A stretch of 64,000 nt of DNA from CBDCXE01 sp965223725 [NCBI: Nitrospinota bacterium]. Its GTDB lineage: Bacteria; Nitrospinota_A; UBA7883. The stretch spans positions 1-64,000 of the forward strand of contig CBDCXE010000006.1 in assembly GCA_965223725.1 (NCBI GenBank). The letters run 5' to 3'. Every line of letters starts with the position of its first letter. Within the stretch, counting starts at the first letter, position 1. The position numbers and the translations under genes are program-made. The notes under the pieces were generated by a model. It saw only the letters and a list, made by a program, of their open reading frames with translations. It was not told the origin of the DNA and did not search any database. Positions 10,561-20,586 of this stretch are shown piece by piece.

Positions 10561-11595
10561 ATGAAAATTATAGTAACAGGAAGTAGCGGGCTGATCGGCT
10601 CTGAAGTTGTAGCTTTTTTCGATAATATGGGGCATGAAGTTGTCGGAATGGATAACAATATGCGAATGGACTTTTTCGGTAAACCGGGTGATACAACCTG
10701 GAATAAAAACCGCCTGATAGCCGCGACAAACAATTTCAAACATTTCGATGTCGATATCCGTGACCGGACTCTGGTAACGCAGTTCATACAAGAAAAATCG
10801 CCTGATATGATCATCCATTGCGCGGCGCAACCCTCCCATGACCTGGCGAGGGACCGGCCACTGGACGATTTTGATGTGAACGCTGTTGGGACATTAAACC
10901 TGCTGGAAGGGACACGGCAATTCGCCCCGGAGGCCGTATTCATTTTTATGAGCACAAACAAGGTGTATGGCGACGCGCCAAACTTTATACCGATGGTGGA
11001 GCAAGAAAAACGTTATGACTATAAAAATGAGTCTGATTACGATGGAATAGATGAGACTTTCCAGATCGACCGATGCGTCCACTCCGTTTTTGGCGCTTCC
11101 AAAGTATCCGCCGATATTATGACCCAGGAATACGGGCTCTATTACGGGTTGAAAACCGGCACGTTTAGGGGTGGCTGCCTGACCGGCCCGAACCATTCCG
11201 GGGTGGAGCTTCACGGTTTTCTATCATACCTGACCAAAGTGATAAAGGAAGATCGGCAATATACCGTGTTCGGCTATAAAGGCAAGCAGGTGCGGGACAA
11301 TATCCACAGCTATGACGTGGCCACAGCCTTCTTCGAGTTCTACAAAAACCCGAGGCCGGGTGAGGTATACAACCTGGGCGGCTGCAGAGAGAATAGCGTT
11401 TCGATGCTGGAGGCGATAGAGAGGCTCGAATCGATGACAGGGAAGAAGCTGAACTGGAAATATGACGAAACAAACAGGAAGGGTGACCACATCTGTTATA
11501 TCTCCGATATGTCGAAGTTTCGCAGTCATTACCCAGGTTGGTCGATAACCAAAAGTTTGGACGATATCTTCGCGGAGCTGGTTGAAGGCGCCTAG
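10561..11595 (+). CDS. NAD-dependent epimerase/dehydratase, CDP-paratose 2-epimerase-like
   Basis: 344 residues. Extended short-chain dehydrogenase/reductase fold with the NAD-binding TGSSGLIG loop at residues 7-14. [18 protein letters not shown] and [17 protein letters not shown] resemble CDP-tyvelose/paratose 2-epimerase-like proteins and sugar-nucleotide epimerases. The usual YxxxK catalytic pair reads FGASK, so Phe replaces Tyr. I recall the same in related proteins of this subfamily but could not check it. It probably supplies a nucleotide sugar for surface polysaccharide. It is monocistronic, with its own upstream region and a clear inverted repeat. The substrate is unknown. Confidence 0.75.
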   Translation: MKIIVTGSSGLIGSEVVAFFDNMGHEVVGMDNNMRMDFFGKPGDTTWNKNRLIAATNNFKHFDVDIRDRTLVTQFIQEKSPDMIIHCAAQPSHDLARDRPLDDFDVNAVGTLNLLEGTRQFAPEAVFIFMSTNKVYGDAPNFIPMVEQEKRYDYKNESDYDGIDETFQIDRCVHSVFGASKVSADIMTQEYGLYYGLKTGTFRGGCLTGPNHSGVELHGFLSYLTKVIKEDRQYTVFGYKGKQVRDNIHSYDVATAFFEFYKNPRPGEVYNLGGCRENSVSMLEAIERLESMTGKKLNWKYDETNRKGDHICYISDMSKFRSHYPGWSITKSLDDIFAELVEGA

Positions 11596-11656
11596 CGACC
11601 AGATCAGTAAAGCCAGACTCCAAATATAGAATCATTGCTGTTAATAAGCTGCGGAT

Positions 11657-11725
11657 TTGCGGCGCAGCGCTTCATTTGTTATACTAGATGCGGCTGTAGA
11701 TTGAAAACTTTGCAGCAATCTATAG
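11657..11725 (+). promoter_or_regulatory. Promoter and 5' hairpin of the kamA-like gene
   Basis: A -35 TTGCGG (11657-11662) and -10 TATACT (11680-11685) are separated by 17 bases. Just at the predicted transcript start lies an inverted repeat, CTGTAGATTG (11694-11703) against CAATCTATAG (11716-11725), ten pairs with one G-U. It could be an operator or a 5' stabilising hairpin. The leader then runs about 90 bases to the ATG. Confidence 0.45.
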
Positions 11726-11817
11726 TGTGGTAATTAAATATATGATTTGAAGTACACGCGTGGGATCCATGCGATTTAGTTTTAAAGCTTATTTTTCAAC
11801 AGCTTGGGAGTATATAT

Positions 11818-12984
11818 ATGACGGTAAACAAGTGTTTGACAACTCACAAATCTGAACTGAAATCAGTAGAAAAAGCAGACTTCTATCACTCCGGTCATTA
11901 TAATCACAGTGTCAGCTATGTCACTGATTTGGCTTCATTTAGCAATATTCCCGGGGACCAGTTACACCAGTTGGAAAAGGTCACATCCAGCTACTCTTTC
12001 CGGGCCACGGACTATTATCTTAACCTGATCGACTGGTCTGACCCGGATGATCCTATACGAAGGTTAATAATACCTAACGAAGATGAACTGGTGGAATGGG
12101 GCGATTATGACGCTTCTAACGAAGCGGCTATAACCCCAATTCATGGCGTACAGCATAAATACCCTGAAATCGCGCTCTTCCTTGTCACCGATACATGCGC
12201 CTCTTTTTGCCGCTATTGCTTTAGAAAAAGGCTATTTACAGATGGAAACAAAGAGACCAGCAAAAATATAGACAAAGGGCTGAAATATATCTCTGACCAT
12301 CCGGAAATATCAGAAATACTTATCACCGGGGGCGACCCGCTCACCCTTCCCACTAGTCGATTAACAAGAATGCTGGACCAGATAAGCGAAATCGAACATG
12401 TGAAAGTCATCAGAATCGGCTCGAAGACCCCGGCTTTCAACCCGTGGCGGCTTTCGGCTGACCTGAACCTTCAGGAAAGCCTCTACAATTTTACCCAGTC
12501 AGGGAAAAGAATTTACCTGATGGCACATTTCGACCATCCCCGGGAGCTTACCGATCAGGCGGTCCGCGAAATTCAGACTTATATCGATTGTGGTGTCATC
12601 TGCCTCAATCAGTGCCCGATTGTCCGAGGAATCAACGATGATCCGGATATTCTGAAGGAGCTGTACCAGAAACTGCATCATATTGGGTGTTCACCATATT
12701 ACCTGTTCCAGGGCCGGCCGACGAAAGGCAATGCTTTATACCGTGTGCCGATTATCGAAGCTTACAAAATTTTTTCCGAAGCGATAAAGGGCATATCTGG
12801 CTTGGCTAAAAGAGCCAGGTTTGTCATGTCCCACTCCAGCGGCAAGGTAGAGGTTGTCGGCCTGGATGACAATAACATTTATATGCGCTATCACCGCGCC
12901 AAAAACCGGGACAATCTGGAAAAGTTCGTGATATTCAAAAGAAACGAGAGCGCCTACTGGCTCGACGACCTCACCCCCGCCTGA
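11818..12984 (+). CDS. KamA family radical SAM aminomutase (lysine 2,3-aminomutase-like)
   Basis: 388 residues. The radical SAM cluster motif is CASFCRYC (Cys127, 131, 134). A Lys at about 343 in SHSSGKVEV sits where lysine 2,3-aminomutase binds pyridoxal phosphate. [11 protein letters not shown] and LFQGRPTKG segments are typical of KamA proteins. The family interconverts alpha- and beta-lysine, or modifies EF-P in the EpmB branch. No acetyltransferase (AblB), EpmA or efp gene is adjacent, so the substrate is open. An SD-like GGGAG precedes the ATG. It has its own promoter and hairpin leader. Confidence 0.8.
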   Translation: MTVNKCLTTHKSELKSVEKADFYHSGHYNHSVSYVTDLASFSNIPGDQLHQLEKVTSSYSFRATDYYLNLIDWSDPDDPIRRLIIPNEDELVEWGDYDASNEAAITPIHGVQHKYPEIALFLVTDTCASFCRYCFRKRLFTDGNKETSKNIDKGLKYISDHPEISEILITGGDPLTLPTSRLTRMLDQISEIEHVKVIRIGSKTPAFNPWRLSADLNLQESLYNFTQSGKRIYLMAHFDHPRELTDQAVREIQTYIDCGVICLNQCPIVRGINDDPDILKELYQKLHHIGCSPYYLFQGRPTKGNALYRVPIIEAYKIFSEAIKGISGLAKRARFVMSHSSGKVEVVGLDDNNIYMRYHRAKNRDNLEKFVIFKRNESAYWLDDLTPA

Positions 12985-13129
12985 GCCCCCCCCTGCCGTG
13001 GGCAGCGCAAGGGCGCGGACGCGGTGGCAAAGTTCCTTTCTGGCCGCGCAGGGCGCTCCATACCGGAGCTTGCCTGCGGGTAGCCCAGCAAATCAAAAAA
13101 ACAGTGGCTGGCTTAATATCAGCGCTTTG

Positions 13130-15118
13130 TTATATGATCAACAACGGCGCGATAACCAGCGATATGATCGACATTAGCTTGATCAGGATATTCATCGCGG
13201 GCCCGGATGTATCCTTGAAAGGATCACCGACCGTATCGCCCACAACCGCCGCTTTATGAGCGTCCGATCCCTTGCCGCCCAGGTTGCCCGCTTCGATATA
13301 TTTCTTGGCGTTGTCCCAGGCGCCGCCGCCGTTGGCCATCAACAGCGCCAACATAACACCGGTCACCGTGGCCCCCGCCAGCATGCCGCCCAACCCCTGG
13401 GGGCCCAATAATAGACCAATCACCAATGGCGCAATGGCCGCCACCAAACCAGGCAGGATCATCTCTTTCAACGAGGCGCGTGTGGCGATATCTACACAAG
13501 TGGCCGAGTCTGGTTTGGCTTTGCCCTCCATCAACCCATCGATTTCGCGGAACTGACGGCGGATCTCCTCCACCATCTGCATCGCCGCCTTGCCGACGCT
13601 GGTCATGGTCATCGCCGCGATAACGAATGTGATGGCGCCGCCTATAAACAGCCCGATCACCACCGTAGCGCTGACCAGGTTTATACTTGTCAGCCCAACA
13701 GCCTGCGTGTAAGCGGAGAATAACGCCAGTGCAGTCATGGCAGCGGAGCCAATGGCGAACCCTTTGCCGATAGCGGCTGTGGTGTTGCCAATAGCGTCCA
13801 GCCCGTCGGTGATTTCTCTTGTTTCCGGGCCAAGCTCAGCCATCTCCGAAATACCGCCGGCGTTATCCGCAATCGGCCCATACGCGTCCACCGACATGGT
13901 GATGCCAACAGTGGCCAGCATACCGACGGCGGCCAGACCGATGCCGTATAGCCCTGCCATGGAATTGGCGAAATATGTGGCCAATGCAATAACAACCACC
14001 GGAGGCGCCACAGACTCCAGCGCCAGCGCGAACCCGGATATTATCAGTGTCGCCGCCCCTGTCTGGGTGGTGGCGGCCAGCTTTTTGACTGGGCCAAACA
14101 TGCCGGTATAGTATTCGGTAAGCAGCCCTATGGCAATCCCCGCCAGAGAGCCAATCGCCAACGCGCCCCACACTTTCCAGGAAAGGCCTAAATAAAGCGT
14201 CGCCGCCAGGGAGCCGGCCAGCATAAGCGCCGCCGCCACGAAAGCTGTGTTGCGCAGTACCGACGCCGGGTCGACGCCTTTCATAAGTTTCATCGAAGCG
14301 ATGCCAAGGATGGACGCTATAAGCCCGATGGTGATAACGATGATAGGCAGGGCCATATACTTCCCCGCCATGGCGCCCATGGCCGCGCCGATGGTGATGG
14401 TGGCGATGACAGAGCCGACGTACGACTCAAAAATATCAGCGCCAAGCCCGGCAGTGTCGCCCACGCAGTCGCCCACATTGTCGGCGATAACACCAGGGTT
14501 GCGTGGATCATCTTCCGGAATGCCCGCTTCGATTTTACCCACCAGGTCGGAGCCTACATCGGCTGATTTTGTATAGATACCCCCACCAACCCGGGCGAAC
14601 AGCGCAATCGATGAAGCGCCCATGGCAAAGCCTGCCAGGTTGGCGATATTACCGGCGCCTTCTGCGCCAGAGACAAAGTATAGAAAGAAACCGCTGACGC
14701 CCAACAGACCGAGGCTGGCGACGGTAAGGCCCATAATGGATCCACCGGAAAACGCAAGCTGAAGCGCGGCTTCCTGGCCACTCTGGTTGGCGGCGGCGGA
14801 AGTCCGGACATTGGCGCGGGTGGCGCCTTTCATCCCGATAAAGCCGGCCAGCATGGAGCAGATAGCGCCGACGATAAAGGCGATTGCAGTATATATACCT
14901 ATAAACACTGTAAGCAAGACGAACACAACGCCAACGAACACAACAAGCATAGTGTATTCCCGCTTAAGGAAAGTCATGGCGCCAGAGTGTATCATCTCGG
15001 CGATTTCTTTCATTTTATCGGTCCCCTCCGATTGCTTCAGGATGCCAGCGTAAAGCATGAAGGCGACCCCTAGCCCAACCAGGCCGATAATGGGGGCGAT
15101 ATTTATCATTGCGCTCAT
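13130..15118 (-). CDS. hppA: Membrane-bound ion-pumping pyrophosphatase
   Basis: 662 residues, about 16 membrane helices. It couples pyrophosphate hydrolysis to H+ or Na+ export across the inner membrane. The pyrophosphate/Mg binding region is [18 protein letters not shown] and [19 protein letters not shown] (about 203-221). The [10 protein letters not shown] motif has Ala where K+-independent enzymes have Lys, so a K+-dependent type is predicted. Whether it pumps H+ or Na+ was not resolved. It probably recycles pyrophosphate from biosynthesis as membrane energy. It is convergent with the kamA-like gene. Confidence 0.95.
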   Translation of the reverse strand: MSAMINIAPIIGLVGLGVAFMLYAGILKQSEGTDKMKEIAEMIHSGAMTFLKREYTMLVVFVGVVFVLLTVFIGIYTAIAFIVGAICSMLAGFIGMKGATRANVRTSAAANQSGQEAALQLAFSGGSIMGLTVASLGLLGVSGFFLYFVSGAEGAGNIANLAGFAMGASSIALFARVGGGIYTKSADVGSDLVGKIEAGIPEDDPRNPGVIADNVGDCVGDTAGLGADIFESYVGSVIATITIGAAMGAMAGKYMALPIIVITIGLIASILGIASMKLMKGVDPASVLRNTAFVAAALMLAGSLAATLYLGLSWKVWGALAIGSLAGIAIGLLTEYYTGMFGPVKKLAATTQTGAATLIISGFALALESVAPPVVVIALATYFANSMAGLYGIGLAAVGMLATVGITMSVDAYGPIADNAGGISEMAELGPETREITDGLDAIGNTTAAIGKGFAIGSAAMTALALFSAYTQAVGLTSINLVSATVVIGLFIGGAITFVIAAMTMTSVGKAAMQMVEEIRRQFREIDGLMEGKAKPDSATCVDIATRASLKEMILPGLVAAIAPLVIGLLLGPQGLGGMLAGATVTGVMLALLMANGGGAWDNAKKYIEAGNLGGKGSDAHKAAVVGDTVGDPFKDTSGPAMNILIKLMSIISLVIAPLLII

Positions 15119-15157
15119 CTGTTTTCCTTTCCTTATTTATCCATACACAAAATTGGC

Positions 15158-15688
15158 TCAGGCGGTTAAAAAACGCTTTTTTATATGCTCGAAAGCTTTC
15201 TCAAACGCTTCAAACAGCGGTTCTGTCTCTTCTTCTGTAAACTCTGATAATACATAGTCAGCCGGGTCCACTCCATCGGGCGGCCTTCCCACACCAATAC
15301 GAATCCGCGCGAACTCGCTGCTGTTTAACGTATTGGCGATGGATTTTATACCGTTATGGCCGCCATGACCACCGTTTATTTTATATCTCGCCTCTCCGGG
15401 CTTGATATCGATGTCATCATGGATTACCAGCAGATCGTTTATCGCCAGGTCGAACTTTCGCATGACATAACCGACAGGGCCGCCGCTGCGGTTCATATAG
15501 CGCATCGGTTTTAAGGCCAAAACATCCACCCCTTCTATCTCCGCGCGCAGAAAAGGCGACCCTTGAATTTCTGAATCGAAGTTCAGGTCAAGGCCTTCGA
15601 GGTAAGTGTCCAGCGCGGTAAACCCTGCGTTGTGCCGGGTCGCAAAATAGCGTGGCCCAGGGTTACCCAAGCCAGCTATCAGCTTCAC
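15158..15688 (-). CDS. pth: Peptidyl-tRNA hydrolase
   Basis: 176 residues. Releases tRNA from stalled peptidyl-tRNA. The N-terminal GLGNPGPRY, the catalytic His19 in TRHNAGF, and Asp in IHDDIDI are all present. It is 30 bases downstream of rplY on the same strand, the common prs-rplY-pth order. Confidence 0.95.
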   Translation of the reverse strand: MKLIAGLGNPGPRYFATRHNAGFTALDTYLEGLDLNFDSEIQGSPFLRAEIEGVDVLALKPMRYMNRSGGPVGYVMRKFDLAINDLLVIHDDIDIKPGEARYKINGGHGGHNGIKSIANTLNSSEFARIRIGVGRPPDGVDPADYVLSEFTEEETEPLFEAFEKAFEHIKKRFLTA

Positions 15689-15718
15689 CGTTCCAACTGA
15701 TCAAATGACTTACCAGGT

Positions 15719-16411
15719 CTATTCCTTTTTATCGGCAGACTCTGGCTCCGCTGGCGCTTTATCACCTTCCGCGCCCTCTGCAGCGCCTTCGGCCCCTTCA
15801 GCTCCTTCGGCGGCCAACAGCTCATCCTCTTCGACAGTCTCTTCCACAATTGCTTTAGGCTCTGCAATGGAGACGACCCTGGCGTCCGGGGGGTTAAGAA
15901 CCGTCAGGTTCGGGTCGAGCTTAAGGTCCTTGACCTGCCATACTTCATCAATTTCCATATTTTCGACAACGATTTCTATAGAATCTGGTATATCCTCCGG
16001 CAGGCACTCTATAGTGAGCGCACGCAGGGTCACGGTCATTTTACCGCCTTGATCTTTAACGCCAACCGCCGTACCAGTAAAATCGAGTGTAACGTCCACC
16101 GTCGTCGGCTTATTGACGTCAATCTCCATAAAGTCAATATGTAGCAATGTGTCATATATCGGGTGCACATCCAGGCTTTTTATCATTACAACCCGCTCTT
16201 TCGAGTCTCCGTCAAAACTGGTTTTGATGATGCTGTTCTTGCCTCCTTTGGCGCCCAGCACTTTTTTGACTTCTTTGACGTTGACGGTTACAGGAACATT
16301 CTCTCCCTGACCATAAACTATCCCGGGTAGCAACCCTTCAGCCCGAAGCGCCCTGGACGGACCTTTCCTGCCAACTTCCCTTGTTTTACCACTTAATACC
16401 GCTTTACTCAT
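15719..16411 (-). CDS. rplY: 50S ribosomal protein L25 (general stress protein Ctc type)
   Basis: 230 residues. The N-terminal L25 5S-rRNA-binding domain (about 1-95, with LPGIVYGQGENVPV) is followed by the TL5/Ctc beta domain (about 100-185). The C-terminal tail is low-complexity acidic, with repeated AEGAEG. It lies between prs and pth. Confidence 0.93.
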   Translation of the reverse strand: MSKAVLSGKTREVGRKGPSRALRAEGLLPGIVYGQGENVPVTVNVKEVKKVLGAKGGKNSIIKTSFDGDSKERVVMIKSLDVHPIYDTLLHIDFMEIDVNKPTTVDVTLDFTGTAVGVKDQGGKMTVTLRALTIECLPEDIPDSIEIVVENMEIDEVWQVKDLKLDPNLTVLNPPDARVVSIAEPKAIVEETVEEDELLAAEGAEGAEGAAEGAEGDKAPAEPESADKKE

Positions 16412-16441
16412 CGATCTATCCTTTGTGTTTCTATTTAATTT

Positions 16442-17398
16442 TTAATATTCAAATAACGAGCTGACCGAGGTCTCTGTATGGATTCTCTGGATAGCTTCAC
16501 CAAACAATCCGGCCACTGAGAGGGACACGATTTTGTCGCATTTTTTAACTTTTGAATCGATATTGATGGAGTTGCTTATTATCAACTCCTTAATACCCGA
16601 TTTTTCCAGCCGCTCCGTGGCTGGGCCTGATAGCACAGCATGGGTGGCGCAGGCAGAGACCGAGTTGGCGCCTGCGTTTAGCAACGCATTGACAGATTCT
16701 GTCAACGTACCGGCTGTATCGACCATATCATCCACTATCATCACGTCCAGTCCTTCGACTTCACCGATGATATGAACCACTTCGGCGACGTTTTTGGCTT
16801 CCCGTCTTTTATCAATGATACCAAGGCCGGTGTTGAGCACTTTTGCGTATGCCCTGGCCCGCTCCACACCGCCTGCATCGGGCGAGAAAACAACCAGGTT
16901 TTCGTATTTTTTGTTTTTTACATATTCGGTCAATATTGGCGACGCATAGAGGTGGTCCACCGGTATGCCGAAAAAGCCCTGGATCTGGCCCGCATGCAGG
17001 TCCATGGTCAGCACCCTGTCGGCGCCAGACGCTGTTATAAGATCCGCGACAAGCTTGGCGGTGATCGGCGTGCGTGATTGCACTTTTCTATCCTGCCGGG
17101 CGTAGCCAAAATATGGGATCACTGCGGTGATACGTTTGGCCGACGCCCGTTTGATGGCGTCGATCATTATAAGCAGCTCCATCAGGTTGTCATTCACATT
17201 CGACGATGTGGACTGGATAACGAACACATCGGAGCCACGCACGTTCTCCTTGATCTGCGCGAAGATTTCGCCATCGGAGAAGTTGGTCAATTCCCGCTCG
17301 CATAATGTAACGCCGATTGATCGACCTATTTCCTCCGCCAGAGGAAGGTTGCTCCTGCCGCTTATAAGCACAAGCTCGTCGCTTACCGTGGATGCCAT
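16442..17398 (-). CDS. prs: Ribose-phosphate pyrophosphokinase
   Basis: 318 residues. Makes PRPP from ribose 5-phosphate and ATP for nucleotide, His and Trp synthesis. It contains the conserved GRSNLPLAEEIG start, the ATP-binding FGYARQDRK, and the PRPP-binding loop VDDMVDTAGTL. It is immediately downstream of tRNA-Gln, and rplY starts 30 bases after its stop. Confidence 0.96.
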   Translation of the reverse strand: MASTVSDELVLISGRSNLPLAEEIGRSIGVTLCERELTNFSDGEIFAQIKENVRGSDVFVIQSTSSNVNDNLMELLIMIDAIKRASAKRITAVIPYFGYARQDRKVQSRTPITAKLVADLITASGADRVLTMDLHAGQIQGFFGIPVDHLYASPILTEYVKNKKYENLVVFSPDAGGVERARAYAKVLNTGLGIIDKRREAKNVAEVVHIIGEVEGLDVMIVDDMVDTAGTLTESVNALLNAGANSVSACATHAVLSGPATERLEKSGIKELIISNSINIDSKVKKCDKIVSLSVAGLFGEAIQRIHTETSVSSLFEY

Positions 17399-17437
17399 CT
17401 TAATATTCCTGTTATACAGTTTTATAGTTTATTGCCT

Positions 17438-17512
17438 TGGCTGGGGCGGGAGGATTCGAACCTCCGAATGCGGGCTCCAAAGGCCCGTGTCTTACCGCTT
17501 GACGACGCCCCA
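17438..17512 (-). tRNA. tRNA-Gln (anticodon TTG)
   Basis: 75 bases including an encoded CCA. On the minus strand the acceptor arms TGGGGCG and CGCCCCA pair fully, with discriminator G then CCA. The anticodon stem CGGGC/GCCCG closes the loop CTTTGGA, giving anticodon TTG, which reads CAA. The T loop GGTTCGAATCC is canonical. It is on the same strand and just upstream of prs, so it may be co-transcribed with it. Confidence 0.95.
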
Positions 17513-17586
17513 TCAAAAACGAATCGGATATTTTAACCTTTGGCGCTGATAAAATCCAGTTTTTAGGTAAAGCAAAGCCAGGTTTC

Positions 17587-18459
17587 TTATTTTTGCTCTT
17601 TCATCCAGGCGACACACTCTGCCATTTTGGGCGCCATTATCTCCGAAGGGTAGTATGCCCGCATGCCATGTCCCGGCAATATCCATTCGAATGCATAGTT
17701 GGCCAGTTTTTCCATCGATTTGATCTGTTCCGGCCAACTGTACCAGCAATGATTGATAAATGCTGTGGGGAAATCCCGCTTCGGATTCTGGTACAGATGG
17801 TCGCCGGTGAACAGATATCTGTTATCGAACAGAAGACAAGCGGAGCCTCTGGTATGGCCCGGGGTTGGGATCACCACCAGATCACCATTGAGTTGCAGGT
17901 CGTCAGTTTCATTTATCTTGATCTCTACTGATTTTGTGTCGTTGTTGATATCGTACTCACTAAGGATCCGCTCGGCGCCAAAATGGTCACGAAACTTCTG
18001 ATGGTCGGCCACGTCGTCTTTATGCGAAAGGAAAATATAGCGGATACCGCCGAGCTGTTCGATATTGCTGACCAACGATTTTACGAAACGGGGCGAATCG
18101 ACCAGGACGTTGCCAGACGGCCGCTCTATGAAATAACTTGTGGCGCCGAAGCTTTTTTTGGAATGGAACCCACAATGGCTCACCGGACCATCGATCGGGT
18201 CGGGGAAGGATAGCTGGGCCTGCGTCATATCATGCTTCTCGACAGAGCCGATGGATGAGGTCGGACAAGATAACAGCGCCATCTGGGCCCGATGCCGCTC
18301 ATCGTCTGAAGCTGGCTGGTGATAAACCCGGGAATAACCATCCGATTCATCAAAGGAGTTCGGCGCGATCACCCTGCAGGCGGAGCAGTTGATGCAGGTA
18401 TTATCCACGTAATAGTCGCCATCAACATTGGCGTCGAGCTTTTTCTTTAAAGTAGCCAT
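17587..18459 (-). CDS. Ferredoxin-like/metallo-beta-lactamase fold fusion hydrolase
   Basis: 290 residues. The N-terminal third carries a single 4Fe-4S ferredoxin-like site (Cys22, 25, 28 and Cys65 in CINCSAC and SCPTSS). The rest is a metallo-beta-lactamase fold with altered first metal motif SHKDDVADH and later motifs TPGHTRGS, LFTGDHL and ILPGHG. I recall the DDVADH type, with a fused ferredoxin, from cyanobacterial and plastid MBL proteins of unclear substrate. The iron-sulfur site suggests a redox-linked hydrolase. It is upstream of tRNA-Gln on the same strand. Confidence 0.8.
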   Translation of the reverse strand: MATLKKKLDANVDGDYYVDNTCINCSACRVIAPNSFDESDGYSRVYHQPASDDERHRAQMALLSCPTSSIGSVEKHDMTQAQLSFPDPIDGPVSHCGFHSKKSFGATSYFIERPSGNVLVDSPRFVKSLVSNIEQLGGIRYIFLSHKDDVADHQKFRDHFGAERILSEYDINNDTKSVEIKINETDDLQLNGDLVVIPTPGHTRGSACLLFDNRYLFTGDHLYQNPKRDFPTAFINHCWYSWPEQIKSMEKLANYAFEWILPGHGMRAYYPSEIMAPKMAECVAWMKEQK

Positions 18460-18554
18460 CGTAATTCAATGTCAGTCGTCCATATCTCCATTTTGGGCCC
18501 AATCCGGATTTATTACAACCGAACTGGTATTTATTTATATTTGGTATAATTATT

Positions 18555-18584
18555 TTGCCCAAGGGTTGATATCTATGGTATAAT
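18555..18584 (+). promoter_or_regulatory. Likely sigma70 promoter of the astacin-like protease gene
   Basis: TTGCCC (18555-18560) and a perfect TATAAT (18579-18584) with an 18-base spacer. It lies about 65 bases before the start codon at 18653, which has a good GGAGGAG ribosome-binding site. Confidence 0.5.
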
Positions 18585-18652
18585 ATTCTTGACTTTTAGG
18601 GTCGGCTGCCAGGCGCAGTATTTATTAACCGCTCAAGGGAGGAGCTTAACAA

Positions 18653-19780
18653 ATGGCTACAAAAACCAAATCCAAACCAAAAACCAAAACACGTCCCAAG
18701 GTCAAAACGAAGCAGAAGCGTGACAAAGCTGTAAAGGGGCGGGTTTTATGCTGCACAATGCCGGAGGTCCGCCAGCGCGACCTGTCGCATGTTTCCGACG
18801 GGCGCAGGCTCCGTCTTATAACATTGCTGGACCGGATGTGGGTAAATGGAACGAACTTAACCTACTATTTTTTCAAGGAGCCGGCCCATTGGCGTGGCGG
18901 CGCCAAGCAGGAGCAGGCTGTCCGCGACGCGTTCGCCACATGGAAAGGCCTGGGGATCGGGCTCACTTTCGAGGAAGTTAGCGAGCCTTCCAACGCCATG
19001 GTCAGAATAAGTTTCGATCAGAATGATGGCTCCAAATCGTATGTTGGCCGGGACTGTATCGATTATGGAACAGACCCCATGACAAGCACAACCAACTATG
19101 GATGGGACCTGACGACCCCTTATGGGCGCGATACCGCATTGCATGAGCTGGGCCATGTCCTGGGGTTTCCCCACGAGCACCAGAACCCGAAGGCAGGAAT
19201 TGTGTGGGACGAGGAGAAAGTATATGAAAGCCTGGGCGGCCCGCCAAATAACTGGGACCGGGATACAACCTACCACAACATCATACGCAAAATACCGGCG
19301 AACAGTGTGGACGGGTCTGGCTGGGACAAGGACTCGATCATGCATTATCAGTTCGAGGCCGGGTTGATTAAAGAACCTCAGGCATATCGCACCCAGCCAT
19401 TAATCCCTGCCAGCGGCCTGTCACAACACGATATCGAGACCGCCCGAAGGCTATATCCAGAGCTGAACAAAACGATACCGCAATTGCGACCCTTCGAATC
19501 ACAAAGGTTTACCATTGCAGCAGGCGGGCAGATCGATTTCAAGATTCGACCGACAACGAGCCGGGAATATACGTTGCAGACGTTCGGATGGATGGACACG
19601 GTGATGGTGTTGTTCGAGATGCGTGATGGCGCGCCGGAGTTTATCGCCGGTGATGATGACAGCGGCTTTGACTACAACTCCAAAATCGTTGCGAGCCTGC
19701 AGCGTGACCGTGAATACCTGGTCAGAACACGGCTGTATTATACTGCGGCGGAGGGTGATGGAGCGATTATGCTGATGTGA
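18653..19780 (+). CDS. Astacin-like (M12A) zinc metalloprotease without signal peptide
   Basis: 375 residues. The zinc site is HELGHVLGFPHEH (His164, Glu165, His168, His174), the astacin HExxHxxGFxHE form. A Met-turn follows in SIMHYQF. The C-terminal 110 residues (about 268-375) look like a pre-peptidase C-type beta domain, with FTIAAGGQIDFKI and GDDDSGFDYNSKI. The first 30 residues are almost only Lys, Thr, Pro and Arg, with no hydrophobic stretch. A normal signal peptide is therefore absent, which is unusual for an astacin. It is monocistronic, with a strong SD. The substrate is unknown. Confidence 0.85.
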   Translation: MATKTKSKPKTKTRPKVKTKQKRDKAVKGRVLCCTMPEVRQRDLSHVSDGRRLRLITLLDRMWVNGTNLTYYFFKEPAHWRGGAKQEQAVRDAFATWKGLGIGLTFEEVSEPSNAMVRISFDQNDGSKSYVGRDCIDYGTDPMTSTTNYGWDLTTPYGRDTALHELGHVLGFPHEHQNPKAGIVWDEEKVYESLGGPPNNWDRDTTYHNIIRKIPANSVDGSGWDKDSIMHYQFEAGLIKEPQAYRTQPLIPASGLSQHDIETARRLYPELNKTIPQLRPFESQRFTIAAGGQIDFKIRPTTSREYTLQTFGWMDTVMVLFEMRDGAPEFIAGDDDSGFDYNSKIVASLQRDREYLVRTRLYYTAAEGDGAIMLM

Positions 19781-19860
19781 CAGACTGCTTGAAAATGATA
19801 CTTTGCCAAACAGTATCGAAGCCTGCGGATTGATAGCTGGGCGCTGGATCAGACAAATAG

Positions 19861-19964
19861 TTGCCATATAAATTAAATTTGATATAAAATTCAATGCTTC
19901 GGTGGTTTGTTGACCATTGGGATTTAATATATTGGTTTATAAATTGGTGGGTATCATATACCCA
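19861..19964 (+). promoter_or_regulatory. tpx promoter and perfect inverted repeat in its leader
   Basis: TTGCCA (19861-19866) and TATAAA (19883-19888) are 16 bases apart. In the predicted leader, TGGGTAT-CAT-ATACCCA (19948-19964) is a perfect 7+3+7 inverted repeat ending 23 bases before the tpx start. It could be an operator or an RNA hairpin near the ribosome-binding site. Confidence 0.4.
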
Positions 19965-19987
19965 GGCATGATAACAAGGAGACAAAA

Positions 19988-20485
19988 ATGGCGCAGATAA
20001 CATTAAAAGGTAACCCTATAAACACATGTGGCGATCTGCCAGCGTCCGGCTCGGCGGCCCCAGATTTTTCGCTGACAGACGCTGGGCTGGCTGATGTTTC
20101 ATTGAAAAACTACGCTGGCAAAAAAGTTGTGCTGAATATATTCCCCAGCATCGACACACCAACTTGCGCCGAGTCGGTGCGTAGGTTTAATAAAGAAGCG
20201 TCAAATAATGATAATACCGTTGTGTTGTGCATTTCCCGTGATCTGCCGTTCGCGCTGAAGCGGTTTTGTGGCGCGGAGGGGCTGGAAGATGTGATCTCGC
20301 TCTCGGAAATGCGCGAGATGAAATTTGGCGAGGATTATGGTGTCAGAATCGTTGATGGACCGCTGGCGGGGTTGCACTCCAGGGCTGTGGTTGTCATTGA
20401 CGACAGCGGAACTGTCTCTTATACAGAGCAGGTTCCGGAGATTGCCGACGAGCCGAATTACGACGCAGCGTTGGCCGCTCTTTAA
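19988..20485 (+). CDS. tpx: Thiol peroxidase (atypical 2-Cys peroxiredoxin)
   Basis: 165 residues. Reduces hydrogen and organic peroxides with thioredoxin. The peroxidatic Cys is in DTPTCAESVR and the resolving Cys in KRFCGAEG, both at the normal Tpx positions. The start has an AAGGAGA ribosome-binding site. It is monocistronic between the protease and the fatty-acid operon. Confidence 0.95.
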   Translation: MAQITLKGNPINTCGDLPASGSAAPDFSLTDAGLADVSLKNYAGKKVVLNIFPSIDTPTCAESVRRFNKEASNNDNTVVLCISRDLPFALKRFCGAEGLEDVISLSEMREMKFGEDYGVRIVDGPLAGLHSRAVVVIDDSGTVSYTEQVPEIADEPNYDAALAAL

Positions 20486-20586
20486 TAAGCTGTAAATGGC
20501 ATGAAGCATGGTGGGCCATAATGTTGCTATATGCATCATTATGTTCCATTATTTTTTATTTTTCTTCAATTTTAATTTTTTTATTG

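Noticed and set aside
12985-13129. Gap between the kamA-like gene and hppA
   Set aside because: It is GC-rich with T runs on the minus strand, but no convincing stem or gene.
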